A stretch of 64,000 nucleotides of DNA from Brevibacillus panacihumi (GTDB taxonomy: Bacteria; Bacillota; Bacilli; Brevibacillales; Brevibacillaceae). The DNA lies in assembly GCF_003710985.1 (NCBI RefSeq), contig NZ_RHHT01000027.1:124001-188000 (forward strand), read 5' to 3'. Made by a program: the position numbers and the translations under genes. This document shows, piece after piece, positions 1 to 7,414 of the stretch; position 1 is the first letter of the stretch; each line of letters starts with the position of its first letter. Under the pieces are notes generated by a model. That model was given only the letters and a program-made list of their open reading frames with translations, was not told where the DNA came from and did not search any database.

Positions 1-242
1 CTACCTCCGCTCTCGACCCGGAGTTGGTCGGAGAAGTGTTGGCGGTTATGAAAAACCTGGCTGCGGAAGGAATGACAATGATCGTAGTGACGCATGAAAT
101 GGGCTTTGCCCGGGAAGTGGGCGATCGCGTCATTTTTATGGATCAGGGAATCATCATGGAGGAAGGGAAGCCGGAGGAGCTGTTTGAACATCCGAAGAAT
201 GAGCGGCTGCGTTCGTTTTTGGGCAAGGTAATGGTCGGATGA
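1..242 (+). CDS. Amino-acid ABC transporter ATP-binding protein, C-terminal fragment
   Basis: Only the last 80 or so codons lie in the window; the 5' part is cut off by the edge. The reading frame opens with [13 protein letters not shown], the Walker B/D-loop region of an ABC ATPase. It continues with the H-loop sequence [22 protein letters not shown] and the typical tail [21 protein letters not shown]. That tail pattern is characteristic of the GlnQ/ArtM/TcyC polar amino-acid importers, where this subunit powers uptake through a membrane permease and an extracytoplasmic binding protein. Substrate cannot be told from this fragment. A hairpin terminator follows at once, so it is probably the last gene of its operon. 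Confidence 0.9.
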   Translation, partial: TSALDPELVGEVLAVMKNLAAEGMTMIVVTHEMGFAREVGDRVIFMDQGIIMEEGKPEELFEHPKNERLRSFLGKVMVG

Positions 243-259
243 GCAGTAGATGATAACAT

Positions 260-304
260 GGGCGCCAGTCGTTCCGGCAACCGGAAGGACTGGTGCCTTT
301 TCCT
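260..304 (+). terminator. Rho-independent terminator after ABC ATPase gene
   Basis: Arms GGCGCCAGTC (261-270) and GGACTGGTGCC pair around a small loop and are followed by TTTTCC. It lies directly after the ABC gene and just before the 3' end of the opposing deacetylase gene. Confidence 0.75.
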
Positions 305-1013
305 ATTTTGCTTTTGCTTCATCTAATAACTGGCTGACGGTGACAAAGCGATACCCCTGCGCCCGCAGGTCCTTGATCAAATCCCTCAGAGCCGCCACCG
401 TTTGCTTTTGATTCAGGCCGCCATCGTGAAACAGAATGATGTCGCCAGCCTTGACGTTGCTCTTCACGCTTTTGGCAATAATGGAAGCAGTCCGAGCCAT
501 GGACCAATCTCTCGGATCGATCGACCAGTGGATCAGATCATAGCCGCATGCCTGGACTGCATTCATCACGTCGTGGGTCATTACCCCCCCGGGAGGCCGG
601 TAATTCTGGGCGAGAATCCCCGTCGTCCGCAAAATGGAAAGTTCACCGCGCTTGATGTCATCATAGACCTCCTGCTCGGTCAATTTGTTCAAGTCGTGAT
701 GATCGTAGCCGTGATTGCCGATCTCGTGCCCCGCTTTGGTGATCCATTGCATCACCTTGGGGTATTTGTCCACCTGCGAGCCGAGCACAAAAAAAGTGGC
801 CTGGACTTGATGCTGGTGCAGGACCTCCAGTATTTTCGGAGTATAGGTAGCATCAGGACCATCGTCGAACGTAAGGGCTACCACTTTTTTCTTGGTATCG
901 ATCCGGTGTATCGGCTCGTATGTGGGGAGAGGGGCAGCTGCCAGAGAAGGAAGGGCAATGATGCCTAGGAAGCAAGCGATCGTTAACCAGGCACCAAGGA
1001 CGCGGTATCTCAG
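303..1013 (-). CDS. Polysaccharide deacetylase (NodB homology domain), exported
   Basis: Carbohydrate esterase family 4 protein. The NodB motifs are visible: TFDDGPD (metal-binding Asp pair), GNHGYDHHDL (H-x3-H ligands), RPPGG and the C-terminal LFHDGG. Such enzymes de-N-acetylate peptidoglycan or chitooligomers at the cell surface. A hydrophobic stretch (GAWLTIACFLGIIALPSLAAA) just before the domain looks like a signal peptide or membrane anchor. The open frame extends to 1187 (294 aa), but the only strong Shine-Dalgarno site, AAGGAGG (complement of 1022-1028), lies 8 nt before a CTG at 1013. That start puts the hydrophobic segment at the extreme N-terminus (236 aa). The CTG start is an inference; the longer frame remains possible. 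Confidence 0.85.
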   Translation of the reverse strand: MRYRVLGAWLTIACFLGIIALPSLAAAPLPTYEPIHRIDTKKKVVALTFDDGPDATYTPKILEVLHQHQVQATFFVLGSQVDKYPKVMQWITKAGHEIGNHGYDHHDLNKLTEQEVYDDIKRGELSILRTTGILAQNYRPPGGVMTHDVMNAVQACGYDLIHWSIDPRDWSMARTASIIAKSVKSNVKAGDIILFHDGGLNQKQTVAALRDLIKDLRAQGYRFVTVSQLLDEAKAK

Positions 1014-1153
1014 GAAAAACGCCTCCTTCCATCGAATATGGTCATAGCTTCGCCCCCAGGCTGTGAAAACATGCAGCCAAAACAAAGCAGCCGTCGACGC
1101 ATACCGATGATGTGATAGAATGAGAAGATGTAAATCGGGAAGGGGAGAGTAGG

Positions 1154-1966
1154 TTGGAACTGAGCGGTTTGCTGCATGGCTTGACACACCAATACCACGG
1201 CAAGGACAAGCCTGTCGACTACTATCTGCAAATCGGAGAAGACCGTTTGCCGCTAAACGAGTGGCTGAATCACGAAGTCACGATTTCCTATCTGGGACAA
1301 AAAAATTGCATCGCCTGTGGCCGCAAGACAAACAAGACCTTCAACAGCGGCTATTGCTATCCTTGCTTTACCAAGCTGCCGGAAAATGATCTGTGCATCG
1401 TAAAACCGCATGAATGTCATTTTGAGCTGGGGACATGCCGGGATGAGAGCTTCGGCCAGACGCATTGCATGATCCCTCATTACGTCTATCTGGCTGTTTC
1501 CAGCGATATTAAAGTGGGTTTGACGCGCAAGAACAATGAATTGAAACGTTGGGTGGATCAAGGAGCAATCCGCGCGATTCCGATCGCCGAGGTGCCGACG
1601 AGACGTATGGCAGGAGAGCTGGAGTTTCACCTCAGCCAATTTCTCCCGGATAAAACCAACTGGCGCAAAATGCTGAAAGGGGAAGTGCGGGAGGTCGACC
1701 TGATCTCTTTGCGCGATGAGGTGTACAGCCATTTCCCGGATGCGTTCAAGCCATTCCAATACCGCGAAGATGAATGGGTGGATATTACCTATCCAATCCT
1801 GGAGTCACTCGACAAGATCAGCTCCAAGACACTCGACAAGGAAGAGTGCATCGGGGGACGCTTGATCGGGGTGAAGGCCCAGTACCTGATTTTTGAAAAT
1901 GGCGTCTTTCAAGCGAGAAAGCATGCGGGATACCAGGTCCAAATTACGGTCAAATCCGGTTCGTAA
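1154..1966 (+). CDS. DUF2797 family protein with Cys-rich zinc-ribbon-like segment
   Basis: 270 aa starting at TTG after a GGGGAG ribosome-binding site. Two CxxC pairs (CIACGR and CYPC around residues 54-76) are followed by further Cys/His residues (HECHF, GTCRD, HCM), suggesting one or two bound zinc ions. The middle part (YLAVSSDIKVGLTRK, then a stretch ending PTRRMAGELE) matches my memory of DUF2797, a widespread family with no assigned function and a GIY-YIG-like flavour. It is divergent from the deacetylase gene and stands alone. Function unknown; the family call rests on motif recognition only. Confidence 0.75.
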   Translation: MELSGLLHGLTHQYHGKDKPVDYYLQIGEDRLPLNEWLNHEVTISYLGQKNCIACGRKTNKTFNSGYCYPCFTKLPENDLCIVKPHECHFELGTCRDESFGQTHCMIPHYVYLAVSSDIKVGLTRKNNELKRWVDQGAIRAIPIAEVPTRRMAGELEFHLSQFLPDKTNWRKMLKGEVREVDLISLRDEVYSHFPDAFKPFQYREDEWVDITYPILESLDKISSKTLDKEECIGGRLIGVKAQYLIFENGVFQARKHAGYQVQITVKSGS

Positions 1967-2058
1967 AAACTAAAACAGCAGCGAGAGAACAGCGAGAAGA
2001 CGGCAGCCTGGAGATTTTGGGCTGTCGTTCCTTATAAAATGACAGAGGTGATGCGATC

Positions 2059-2421
2059 ATGGCGATTAAAGCCTACCTGTACAACAAATGCGACACATGC
2101 CGCAAAGCGAAGAAGTGGATGACTGAGGAAGGAATCGGCTTTGAGGAAATACCGATTGTAGAGGCTCCACCGGGCAAGGAGGAGCTGCGCCGCATCTGGC
2201 AGGCGAGCGGACTTGAGCTTCGCAAGTTTTTTAACGTGAGCGGAGTTCAGTACAAAGAGCTGGGCCTCAAGGACAAGCTGCCAACCATGTCTGAGGAAGA
2301 GATGCTGGATTTGCTCGCCTCCAATGGAAAGCTGATCAAGCGTCCTTTGATCACCGATGAGAAAAAGGTAACTTTGGGCTTTAAACCAGAAGAACTGGAA
2401 AAAACCTGGGGAGGAAAGTGA
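2059..2421 (+). CDS. yusI: ArsC/Spx-family thioredoxin-fold protein (YusI-like)
   Basis: 120 aa, close to the usual length of the ArsC/Spx/MgsR family. The N-terminus reads YLYNKCDTCRKAKKW, with a CxxC pair at Cys11/Cys14 as in Spx and YusI. The later region (SGVQYKELGLKDKL, then LIKRPLITDEKKVTLGF) is the family's conserved C-terminal pattern with the RP motif. True arsenate reduction is not implied; many homologues are redox proteins of unknown substrate. It has a GAGGTGA ribosome-binding site and ends 4 nt before the aminotransferase gene, so the two are probably translationally coupled. gcvH lies nearby, as yusH does next to yusI in B. subtilis. Confidence 0.85.
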   Translation: MAIKAYLYNKCDTCRKAKKWMTEEGIGFEEIPIVEAPPGKEELRRIWQASGLELRKFFNVSGVQYKELGLKDKLPTMSEEEMLDLLASNGKLIKRPLITDEKKVTLGFKPEELEKTWGGK

Positions 2422-2425
2422 AATC

Positions 2426-3613
2426 ATGCCCAGACCGTCGAAGCGACTGGAACAGTTGTCAGCCGCGATTTTTTCGGAGATGGCAAATCGTAAACGGGAG
2501 GTAGCCCAGACCAGGAGAGTCTATGATCTGAGCATCGGCAGTCCGGATCAGCAGCCAGAGCGCACGCTGCTGGAAGCCCTTGCGGCAGCGGTGGAGAAGC
2601 CGGGGGCTTTTGGCTATGCACTCAGTGAAGGGACGGCAGCGTTTCGGGCAGAGGTTGCGCAGTGGTATCAATATCGTTTTGGCGTAGAGTTGAATCCGGA
2701 TGGGGAGATCCATTCCCTGATGGGATCCCAGGACGGGTTGGCCCACTTCGCTCTTGCCTGGACAGACCCGGGCGATCTGGTGCTGGTTCCTGACCCTGGA
2801 TACCCGATCTACGCCGGCAGTGTCCATCTGGCCGGGGCCACTCCTTATTTTATGCCCTTGAAAGCGGAGCGCGGATTTCTGCCGGATCTCGCTGCGATCC
2901 CGCAAGAGGCAGCCAAGCAGGCAAAATTCATGATTCTCAACTATCCCAACAATCCCGTCTCGGCTGTAGCTACCGTCGCCTTCTTTGAAGAGGTGGTGGA
3001 GTTTGCCCGTAAGCATGACATCATCGTCGTGCATGATCTCGCCTATTCGGAAATGGCTTTTGATGGTTACAAGCCGCCCAGCTTTCTGCAAGCTCCCGGT
3101 GCCAAAGAAGTGGGGATCGAGTTCAATTCGTTTTCCAAAAGCTTCAATATGGCTGGTTGCCGGATCGCCTATGTCGTGGGAAATGCGGAGATCATCAAGC
3201 CGCTCGCCATCGTCAAGTCCAATGTAGACTACGGCGTTTTCTTGCCTGTACAGGAGATGGCGGTCGCAGCGATGAGGGAAGATCGCCTGTCCGGCGGCCA
3301 AAACAGCGTAAGCGAGCTGTATCAGGAGCGCCGTGATGTATTGCTGGCGGAGCTGGCGAAAGCGGGCTGGGTGATTGAACCGCCAAAAGCTACGATGTTT
3401 GTCTGGGCCCCGGTGCCGACGGGGTGGACGTCACATGAATTTGCGTTGGCCTTGCTGGAGGAGGCGGGTGTCGTCGTGATTCCGGGGAGCGCTTTTGGCG
3501 CCGAAGGGGAAGGCTATGTGCGCATTGCGCTTGTCCAGGATCGAGAAGTATTGAGAGAGGCAGCCGCATCCATCGCCAGCTCCGGGATACTCCAGAGAAA
3601 AAAGGATGCATAG
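2426..3613 (+). CDS. Class I/II PLP-dependent aminotransferase (LL-DAP aminotransferase-like)
   Basis: 395 aa fold-type I aminotransferase. Visible marks are GYALSEGTAAFR near the N-terminus, the substrate loop NYPNNP, the Asp/Tyr pair in VVHDLAYSEM, the Schiff-base lysine in FNSFSKSFNMAGCR, and a C-terminal Arg in EGYVRIALV. The SFSKSFNMAGCRIA form resembles the DapL/PatA/YugH branch, so an aromatic or diaminopimelate-related substrate is possible but not provable here. It begins 4 nt after the yusI-like gene and is followed by about 160 bp holding the ykuU promoter. Confidence 0.85.
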   Translation: MPRPSKRLEQLSAAIFSEMANRKREVAQTRRVYDLSIGSPDQQPERTLLEALAAAVEKPGAFGYALSEGTAAFRAEVAQWYQYRFGVELNPDGEIHSLMGSQDGLAHFALAWTDPGDLVLVPDPGYPIYAGSVHLAGATPYFMPLKAERGFLPDLAAIPQEAAKQAKFMILNYPNNPVSAVATVAFFEEVVEFARKHDIIVVHDLAYSEMAFDGYKPPSFLQAPGAKEVGIEFNSFSKSFNMAGCRIAYVVGNAEIIKPLAIVKSNVDYGVFLPVQEMAVAAMREDRLSGGQNSVSELYQERRDVLLAELAKAGWVIEPPKATMFVWAPVPTGWTSHEFALALLEEAGVVVIPGSAFGAEGEGYVRIALVQDREVLREAAASIASSGILQRKKDA

Positions 3614-3700
3614 GGGACGGGACTGCAGGAAACATTACTTTTGTGCTTGTTCCGAATGGAATGAAAATGAATAACAGGTTGAAATAATTCCTACATTGTA

Positions 3701-3730
3701 TTGACTATAAAGTGATAGCAATGATATTAT
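3701..3730 (+). promoter_or_regulatory. Sigma-A promoter of ykuU
   Basis: A -35 box TTGACT (3701-3706) and a -10 box TATTAT (3725-3730) are separated by 18 bp, about 45 bp before the ykuU start codon. An AAGGAGG ribosome-binding site follows. Confidence 0.65.
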
Positions 3731-3776
3731 GTGATAGGTAAGCTAGTACACCACATTCCAAGGAGGTTTTTTACAT

Positions 3777-4325
3777 ATGGCACAACGTTTGGTTGGTCTC
3801 CCAGCACCAGATTTCACTCTGGAAACAGCACTCGGAAACGGTAAAGAGTTCGGCAAAGTATCCCTGTCCGACTACCGTGGCAAATGGCTGGTAATGTTCT
3901 TCTATCCACTGGACTTTACCTTTGTATGCCCAACTGAGATCATCGCACTGAGCGATGCAATCGAAGAATTCAAAGACCTGGATGCAGAAGTTCTCGGCAT
4001 CTCTGTAGACTCCATCCACTCCCACCGCGCTTGGATCAACACTCCTCGCGACCAAAACGGTCTGGGTGGCTTGAACTACCCACTGGCTGCAGACTTCCTG
4101 AAAACAACAGCTCGCGACTACGGCGTGCTGGATGAAGAAGCAGGCGTAGCGTTCCGCGGTCTGTTCATCATCGATCCAGAAGGCATCCTGAAATACCAAG
4201 TAGTAAATGACCTGAACATCGGCCGTTCCACTGACGAGACTCTGCGCGTACTGCAAGCTCTGCAATCCGGCGGTCTGTGCCCAGCTAACTGGCGTCCAGG
4301 ACAAGCTCAACTGACTGCGAAGTAA
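3777..4325 (+). CDS. ykuU: 2-Cys peroxiredoxin (YkuU/BAS1 type)
   Basis: 182 aa thiol peroxidase that reduces hydrogen peroxide and organic hydroperoxides in the cytoplasm. The peroxidatic cysteine is Cys51 in DFTFVCPTE and the resolving cysteine is Cys168 in [10 protein letters not shown], the hallmark of typical 2-Cys peroxiredoxins. Length and sequence match B. subtilis YkuU. Codon choice is strongly biased, as in highly expressed genes. It has its own promoter, an AAGGAGG site and its own terminator. The thioredoxin-like YkuV, adjacent in B. subtilis, follows here after 480 bp occupied by a palindromic repeat. Confidence 0.92.
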   Translation: MAQRLVGLPAPDFTLETALGNGKEFGKVSLSDYRGKWLVMFFYPLDFTFVCPTEIIALSDAIEEFKDLDAEVLGISVDSIHSHRAWINTPRDQNGLGGLNYPLAADFLKTTARDYGVLDEEAGVAFRGLFIIDPEGILKYQVVNDLNIGRSTDETLRVLQALQSGGLCPANWRPGQAQLTAK

Positions 4326-4357
4326 TCGAGCATTACTATTGAAAGAACCATCAATAA

Positions 4358-4396
4358 CGTGCAGTCCTTCTTCTTTAGAGGGGCTGCACGTTTTTT
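4358..4396 (+). terminator. Rho-independent terminator after ykuU
   Basis: CGTGCAG (4358-4364) pairs with CTGCACG, extended by adjacent bases, followed by TTTTTT (4391-4396). Confidence 0.85.
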
Positions 4397-4448
4397 GTTG
4401 AGAAGATCGGATGCGCCTATACCCCCTTGAAAAGCCTACAAAATGAAG

Positions 4449-4703
4449 GGAGACCTGGAAAAGCTGTCGATGAAAAAGGGGAAAAGAGCGGAAGGCATTT
4501 GGGATCTTGACCCAGTCGGAACGGAAAAGGCGGAACACGATTTCAGCGGCCAACCCTGAAATCACTTCCTGGCGACGACTGCTTTTGGCCGCGGTTCCGC
4601 CTTTGGAGTGCAGACGACCAGTGCTATCCCCCCAGCAAAGATCCAAACCGGCCTGAAGCGTTTTCCCCTTTTTCATCCCCGCCACTACAGCTGGACGACC
4701 ACC
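4449..4703. repeat. Dispersed palindromic repeat, copy A (complete)
   Basis: About 255 bp, nearly an inverted repeat of itself. The outer arms are 4469-4485 and 4661-4677 (17 of 17 complementary). Inner arms AAAGGCGGAAC (4526-4536) and GTTCCGCCTTT (4594-4604) match perfectly, with further pairing such as GGCATTTGGGATCTT against AAGATCCAAACCGGCC. It shares most of its sequence with copy C (41720-41975) and its right half with copy B (8661-8770). It has no coding capacity and fills most of the 4326-4808 gap between ykuU and ykuV. MITE-like or structural-RNA element; family unknown to me. Confidence 0.85.
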
Positions 4704-4808
4704 ACTTCCAAAACATCCGAGACAAGTAACTGGAATTATGGACAAAGAACAGGTATAGTCAGGTATAGGAAAGTTTGTCCAGCCTTTTGAAAAGGAGATG
4801 TGTGAAGG

Positions 4809-5261
4809 ATGCGTCTGCGTGAAGAATTGCCAGATTTTCCGGGAATCACAGAATGGGTGAACGGGCAGGTCACAAAAGCGGATTTGCAAGGCAGTGCTGT
4901 GCTGGTCCACTTCTGGTCGGTCAGCTGTTACATGTGCAAGGAGTCTCTGCCCAATATCAATGAGTGGCGGGACAAATACGCAGCCAATGGGCTGAAGGTG
5001 ATTGGCGTCCACATGCCCCGCTCCGAGAAGGATACGGATATCGAAGCGATCAAGGCTACCATTGCGGAGTACGAGCTGACCCATCCGGTCGCCATCGACA
5101 ACGAGATGAAGACCGTGGATGCTTTTCAAAATGAGTACGTCCCAGCTTTTTATCTCTTTGACGAGAATCTGCAGCTTCGCCATTTCCAGGCAGGAGAGAA
5201 GGGCTTGAACCTGGTTAAAAAACGCCTGTTCCGAATTTTAGGCATTGAAGAGGAATCCTAG
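4809..5261 (+). CDS. ykuV: Cytoplasmic TlpA/ResA-type thioredoxin-like protein YkuV
   Basis: 150 aa thioredoxin-fold oxidoreductase without a signal peptide. The active site is CYMC (Cys40, Cys43) in HFWSVSCYMCKE, followed by the cis-proline region EYVPAFYLFDE. Sequence and length resemble B. subtilis YkuV, a cytosolic thiol-disulfide oxidoreductase encoded beside the peroxiredoxin YkuU, for which it may serve as reductant. Here the pair is separated by palindromic repeat copy A and a terminator, so co-transcription is unlikely. An AAAAGGAGATG site precedes the ATG. Confidence 0.88.
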   Translation: MRLREELPDFPGITEWVNGQVTKADLQGSAVLVHFWSVSCYMCKESLPNINEWRDKYAANGLKVIGVHMPRSEKDTDIEAIKATIAEYELTHPVAIDNEMKTVDAFQNEYVPAFYLFDENLQLRHFQAGEKGLNLVKKRLFRILGIEEES

Positions 5262-5323
5262 AAAAGGCGTCAAATATCTTTATGGAAGAATGGATTGTAC
5301 CCGAATAGGAGGATACGTAAACG

Positions 5324-5704
5324 ATGGAATTCCCAAAAAATCTGCGATACAGCGAAGAGCATGAGTGGGTGCGTATTGAAGGCAATAAGGCTTATATCGG
5401 CATTACAGAATTTGCACAATCTGAACTGGGTGACATCGTGTTCGTCGAGTTGCCGGAGGTTGGTTCCACGATTCAACAGGACGAGCCATTCGGAAGTGTC
5501 GAGTCTGTCAAAACCGTATCGGAGCTGTACGCGCCTTTGAGCGGCAAAGTCATCGAGGTAAACGGAGAGCTGGAAGATGCGCCTGAACTGGTGAATTCCT
5601 CGCCGTACGAGAAAGCGTGGATGATCGTCGTGGAACTGTCGGACGAAGCAGAATTGGATAAGCTGATGGATGCCGACAAATACGAAGCGATGGTAAAAGA
5701 ATAG
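5324..5704 (+). CDS. gcvH: Glycine cleavage system H protein
   Basis: 126 aa lipoyl carrier protein. The lipoylation site is Lys63 in [11 protein letters not shown], and [10 protein letters not shown] near the N-terminus and [10 protein letters not shown] near the C-terminus are family signatures. It shuttles the aminomethyl group between the P, T and L proteins. In Firmicutes it is also an obligate intermediate in transferring octanoyl/lipoyl groups to other enzymes, which ties it to lipA at 54 kb. The gcvP and gcvT genes are not in the window. An AGGAGG site lies 10 nt upstream and a terminator follows. Confidence 0.95.
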   Translation: MEFPKNLRYSEEHEWVRIEGNKAYIGITEFAQSELGDIVFVELPEVGSTIQQDEPFGSVESVKTVSELYAPLSGKVIEVNGELEDAPELVNSSPYEKAWMIVVELSDEAELDKLMDADKYEAMVKE

Positions 5705-5714
5705 GCAGGCAAAA

Positions 5715-5745
5715 GAAAGCTGGGGCACAGTCCTCAGCTTTTTTG
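5715..5745 (+). terminator. Terminator after gcvH
   Basis: AAAGCTG pairs with CAGCTTT across a 12-nt loop and is followed by a run of T. Confidence 0.75.
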
Positions 5746-5803
5746 AATGCTCCAGGAAAAATCTAACTAGTCAGAAAATAGTGGTCGTTTCCTCTTTCAT
5801 CGA

Positions 5804-5818
5804 GTACAATAATTGTAC
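5804..5818. promoter_or_regulatory. 15-bp perfect palindrome upstream of CxxC protein gene
   Basis: GTACAATAATTGTAC is symmetric around its central base. It lies in the 250-bp gap between gcvH and the gene at 5956, about 140 bp before that start. It has operator-like geometry; the cognate regulator is unknown. Confidence 0.4.
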
Positions 5819-5955
5819 ATTTACTTTTACGATCAACTTTTGGCATCTTTTGCGGGTAGAGACTTCTAGGTCATTTAGGCTACAATGACTAGTACAGACA
5901 GACTATCGTTCAAACACGAGACTTATTTGTTTGGGCGAAGAAGGAGGGAGACGAA

Positions 5956-6390
5956 ATGAGTTTTTGTTGCGGCGCTGGAATGGTAGGGTCAATTGGGTCT
6001 GTCCGTCATCATAAAACGCTGGTGCACAATGTCCCCATCATGTTTTGTCCTGTATGTGACAGAATTGACGTTCATCCTGCTATTGAAGGGGAATACGAAA
6101 TTTTAGTAGAATATGCACAGGGAGATAAAGCTCCTGAAGTGGACTTCACCGACTTCGTGAGTGTTGACAATACATCGGAGTTGTTTGAGAATTGTACCAT
6201 GACGGACGAAGCAATCAGCTTCTCTGACGTGTTGAAACAACAGATCGACATCTCGTTGGATCTGCTTGGCGTAGCCAAAGATCTGAAGGATGACGAGTGG
6301 CGAGAAGCGTTGATGATCCGTTTGAAACGGTTAAGCGAGCGATTGAAGCACTACAACAAGAGAAAGCAAATTTCGCAGAAAAGCGCTTGA
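5956..6390 (+). CDS. Uncharacterised protein with N-terminal Cys-rich (CC...CPVC) motif
   Basis: 144 aa beginning at ATG behind an AAGGAGGGAG site. The N-terminus carries MSFCCG and, near residue 30, FCPVCDR, which together could bind zinc in the manner of YgiT-type zinc fingers. The middle is acidic, and the C-terminal third is a likely amphipathic helix rich in Lys/Arg (MIRLKRLSERLKHYNKRK). I do not recognise the family with confidence. It is followed 25 nt later by a VOC-family gene, with which it probably forms a two-gene operon. Confidence 0.65.
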   Translation: MSFCCGAGMVGSIGSVRHHKTLVHNVPIMFCPVCDRIDVHPAIEGEYEILVEYAQGDKAPEVDFTDFVSVDNTSELFENCTMTDEAISFSDVLKQQIDISLDLLGVAKDLKDDEWREALMIRLKRLSERLKHYNKRKQISQKSA

Positions 6391-6415
6391 TCGAAAGACC
6401 TGGGAGGCAGTGTGA

Positions 6416-6817
6416 ATGTTTCATTTGAAAGGAGTTCATCACATCGCGTTAAATTGCAGTGATGTGAGGAAAACAGCTCGGTTTTTTCATGACATCCTGG
6501 AAGTTCCTATCCCGGAAGAAAGTATTGTAGAAGGAGAGCCTGTCTACTTTCAAATTGGCACATACACACGGATCGGCCTGCACCCGCACAGCGGGGAAGA
6601 GGGAAAAGGCGGAGTGGGACAGGTAGACCACATCGCTTTTTCTGTTACTAGCCGCGCCGAACTGGATTACCTGGTAGACAAGCTGGAGGCGGAAAATATC
6701 TGCTACCGAGGCCCCATCACCAGGCCCACTAGCTTCAACCTGTATTTTGAAACACCCGATGGCCATCATCTGGAGGTCCGTCTGGACAAGGATGAATTCG
6801 ACGAAATCGAAGAGTAA
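6416..6817 (+). CDS. VOC superfamily (glyoxalase/dioxygenase fold) protein
   Basis: 133 aa. The pattern KGVHHIALNCSDVRKTARFFHDIL at the N-terminus, HIAFSV in the middle and FETPDGHHLEVR at the C-terminus is the paired beta-alpha-beta-beta-beta repeat of the vicinal-oxygen-chelate fold. Metal-ligand positions are His (HHIAL), His (DHIAF) and Glu (LEVR). Members include glyoxalase I, dioxygenases and antibiotic-binding proteins; the substrate cannot be assigned. A GGGAGGC site precedes the ATG and a terminator follows. Confidence 0.85.
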   Translation: MFHLKGVHHIALNCSDVRKTARFFHDILEVPIPEESIVEGEPVYFQIGTYTRIGLHPHSGEEGKGGVGQVDHIAFSVTSRAELDYLVDKLEAENICYRGPITRPTSFNLYFETPDGHHLEVRLDKDEFDEIEE

Positions 6818-6842
6818 TAGCGAATAGGGATAGGAAACAACA

Positions 6843-6874
6843 GGCATCTGCAGGAAGCAGGTGTCTTTTTTTTT
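6843..6874 (+). terminator. Terminator after VOC gene
   Basis: GGCATCTGC and GCAGGTGTC pair (one G-U) around a short loop, followed by a run of eight or nine T. Confidence 0.8.
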
Positions 6875-6993
6875 GCCAGTTGTCGAGAAGTAATTTCCCT
6901 GCCTGACAAGAGGCGACAGGGCTTCTCATGCCTCGTCAAAGGATTCGACGCAAGGACGCGCGAACCCCTTGGATAAGAGGGAGGCGATCGGCC

Positions 6994-7338
6994 ATGACGA
7001 CTCGAATTGAAAACCTGCTTGATGACATGCTCGTGCGTTTGCAGCGAAAAAAGCATCTTTGGCCCGTAATGATGGGATGGGAACGGCGGATCGGGATCGT
7101 AGCAGAGGATACGCAGATCCGCTGGCAGCTTGTCTTTTCCAGAGAGGGGTCTATGTGTCAAGAATGGAGCGGGACGGAACAGCCGGACCTGGTGGTGCGC
7201 GGCAGGGAGCAGGAGATCGGGATGCTGCTGGAAGGGGATGAAATGCGTTATGTGATCGCCAAACAAAAAGTGAAGATGACGGGGACTTGCAGGGATCAGT
7301 TGAAGCTGGATGCGCTTTTTCGGCTTACCTGCAGATAA
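6994..7338 (+). CDS. Small SCP2-like (sterol-carrier-protein fold) hypothetical protein
   Basis: 114 aa from the ATG at 6994, which has GGGAGGCGATC just upstream; the open frame could begin at 6928 but lacks a good ribosome-binding site there. The pattern of beta strands (RIGIVAEDTQIRWQLVFSREG, then QPDLVVRGREQEIGMLLEGDE and KVKMTGTCRDQLKLDALFRL) recalls SCP2-domain proteins that bind lipids. The assignment is tentative. It is followed 76 bp later by the amidohydrolase gene. Confidence 0.55.
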   Translation: MTTRIENLLDDMLVRLQRKKHLWPVMMGWERRIGIVAEDTQIRWQLVFSREGSMCQEWSGTEQPDLVVRGREQEIGMLLEGDEMRYVIAKQKVKMTGTCRDQLKLDALFRLTCR

Positions 7339-7376
7339 CGGCTGCGGAACTTCCGATTGCCGGAGGGGACCTGTGC

Positions 7377-7382
7377 TATAAT
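7377..7382 (+). promoter_or_regulatory. Probable -10 box of amidohydrolase gene
   Basis: TATAAT lies 32 bp before the ATG at 7415. No convincing -35 box is seen at normal spacing. Confidence 0.4.
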
Positions 7383-7414
7383 GGGAAAAAAGTTGATTGA
7401 GGAGGAATTACACG

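Noticed and set aside
4449-4703. Repeat copy A considered as an insertion sequence
   Set aside because: It has no transposase frame, no obvious flanking target duplication, and the full length is itself palindromic.
3771-5183. 470-codon minus-strand open frame
   Set aside because: It is antisense to ykuU, the palindromic repeat and ykuV, with no ribosome-binding site or recognisable protein features.
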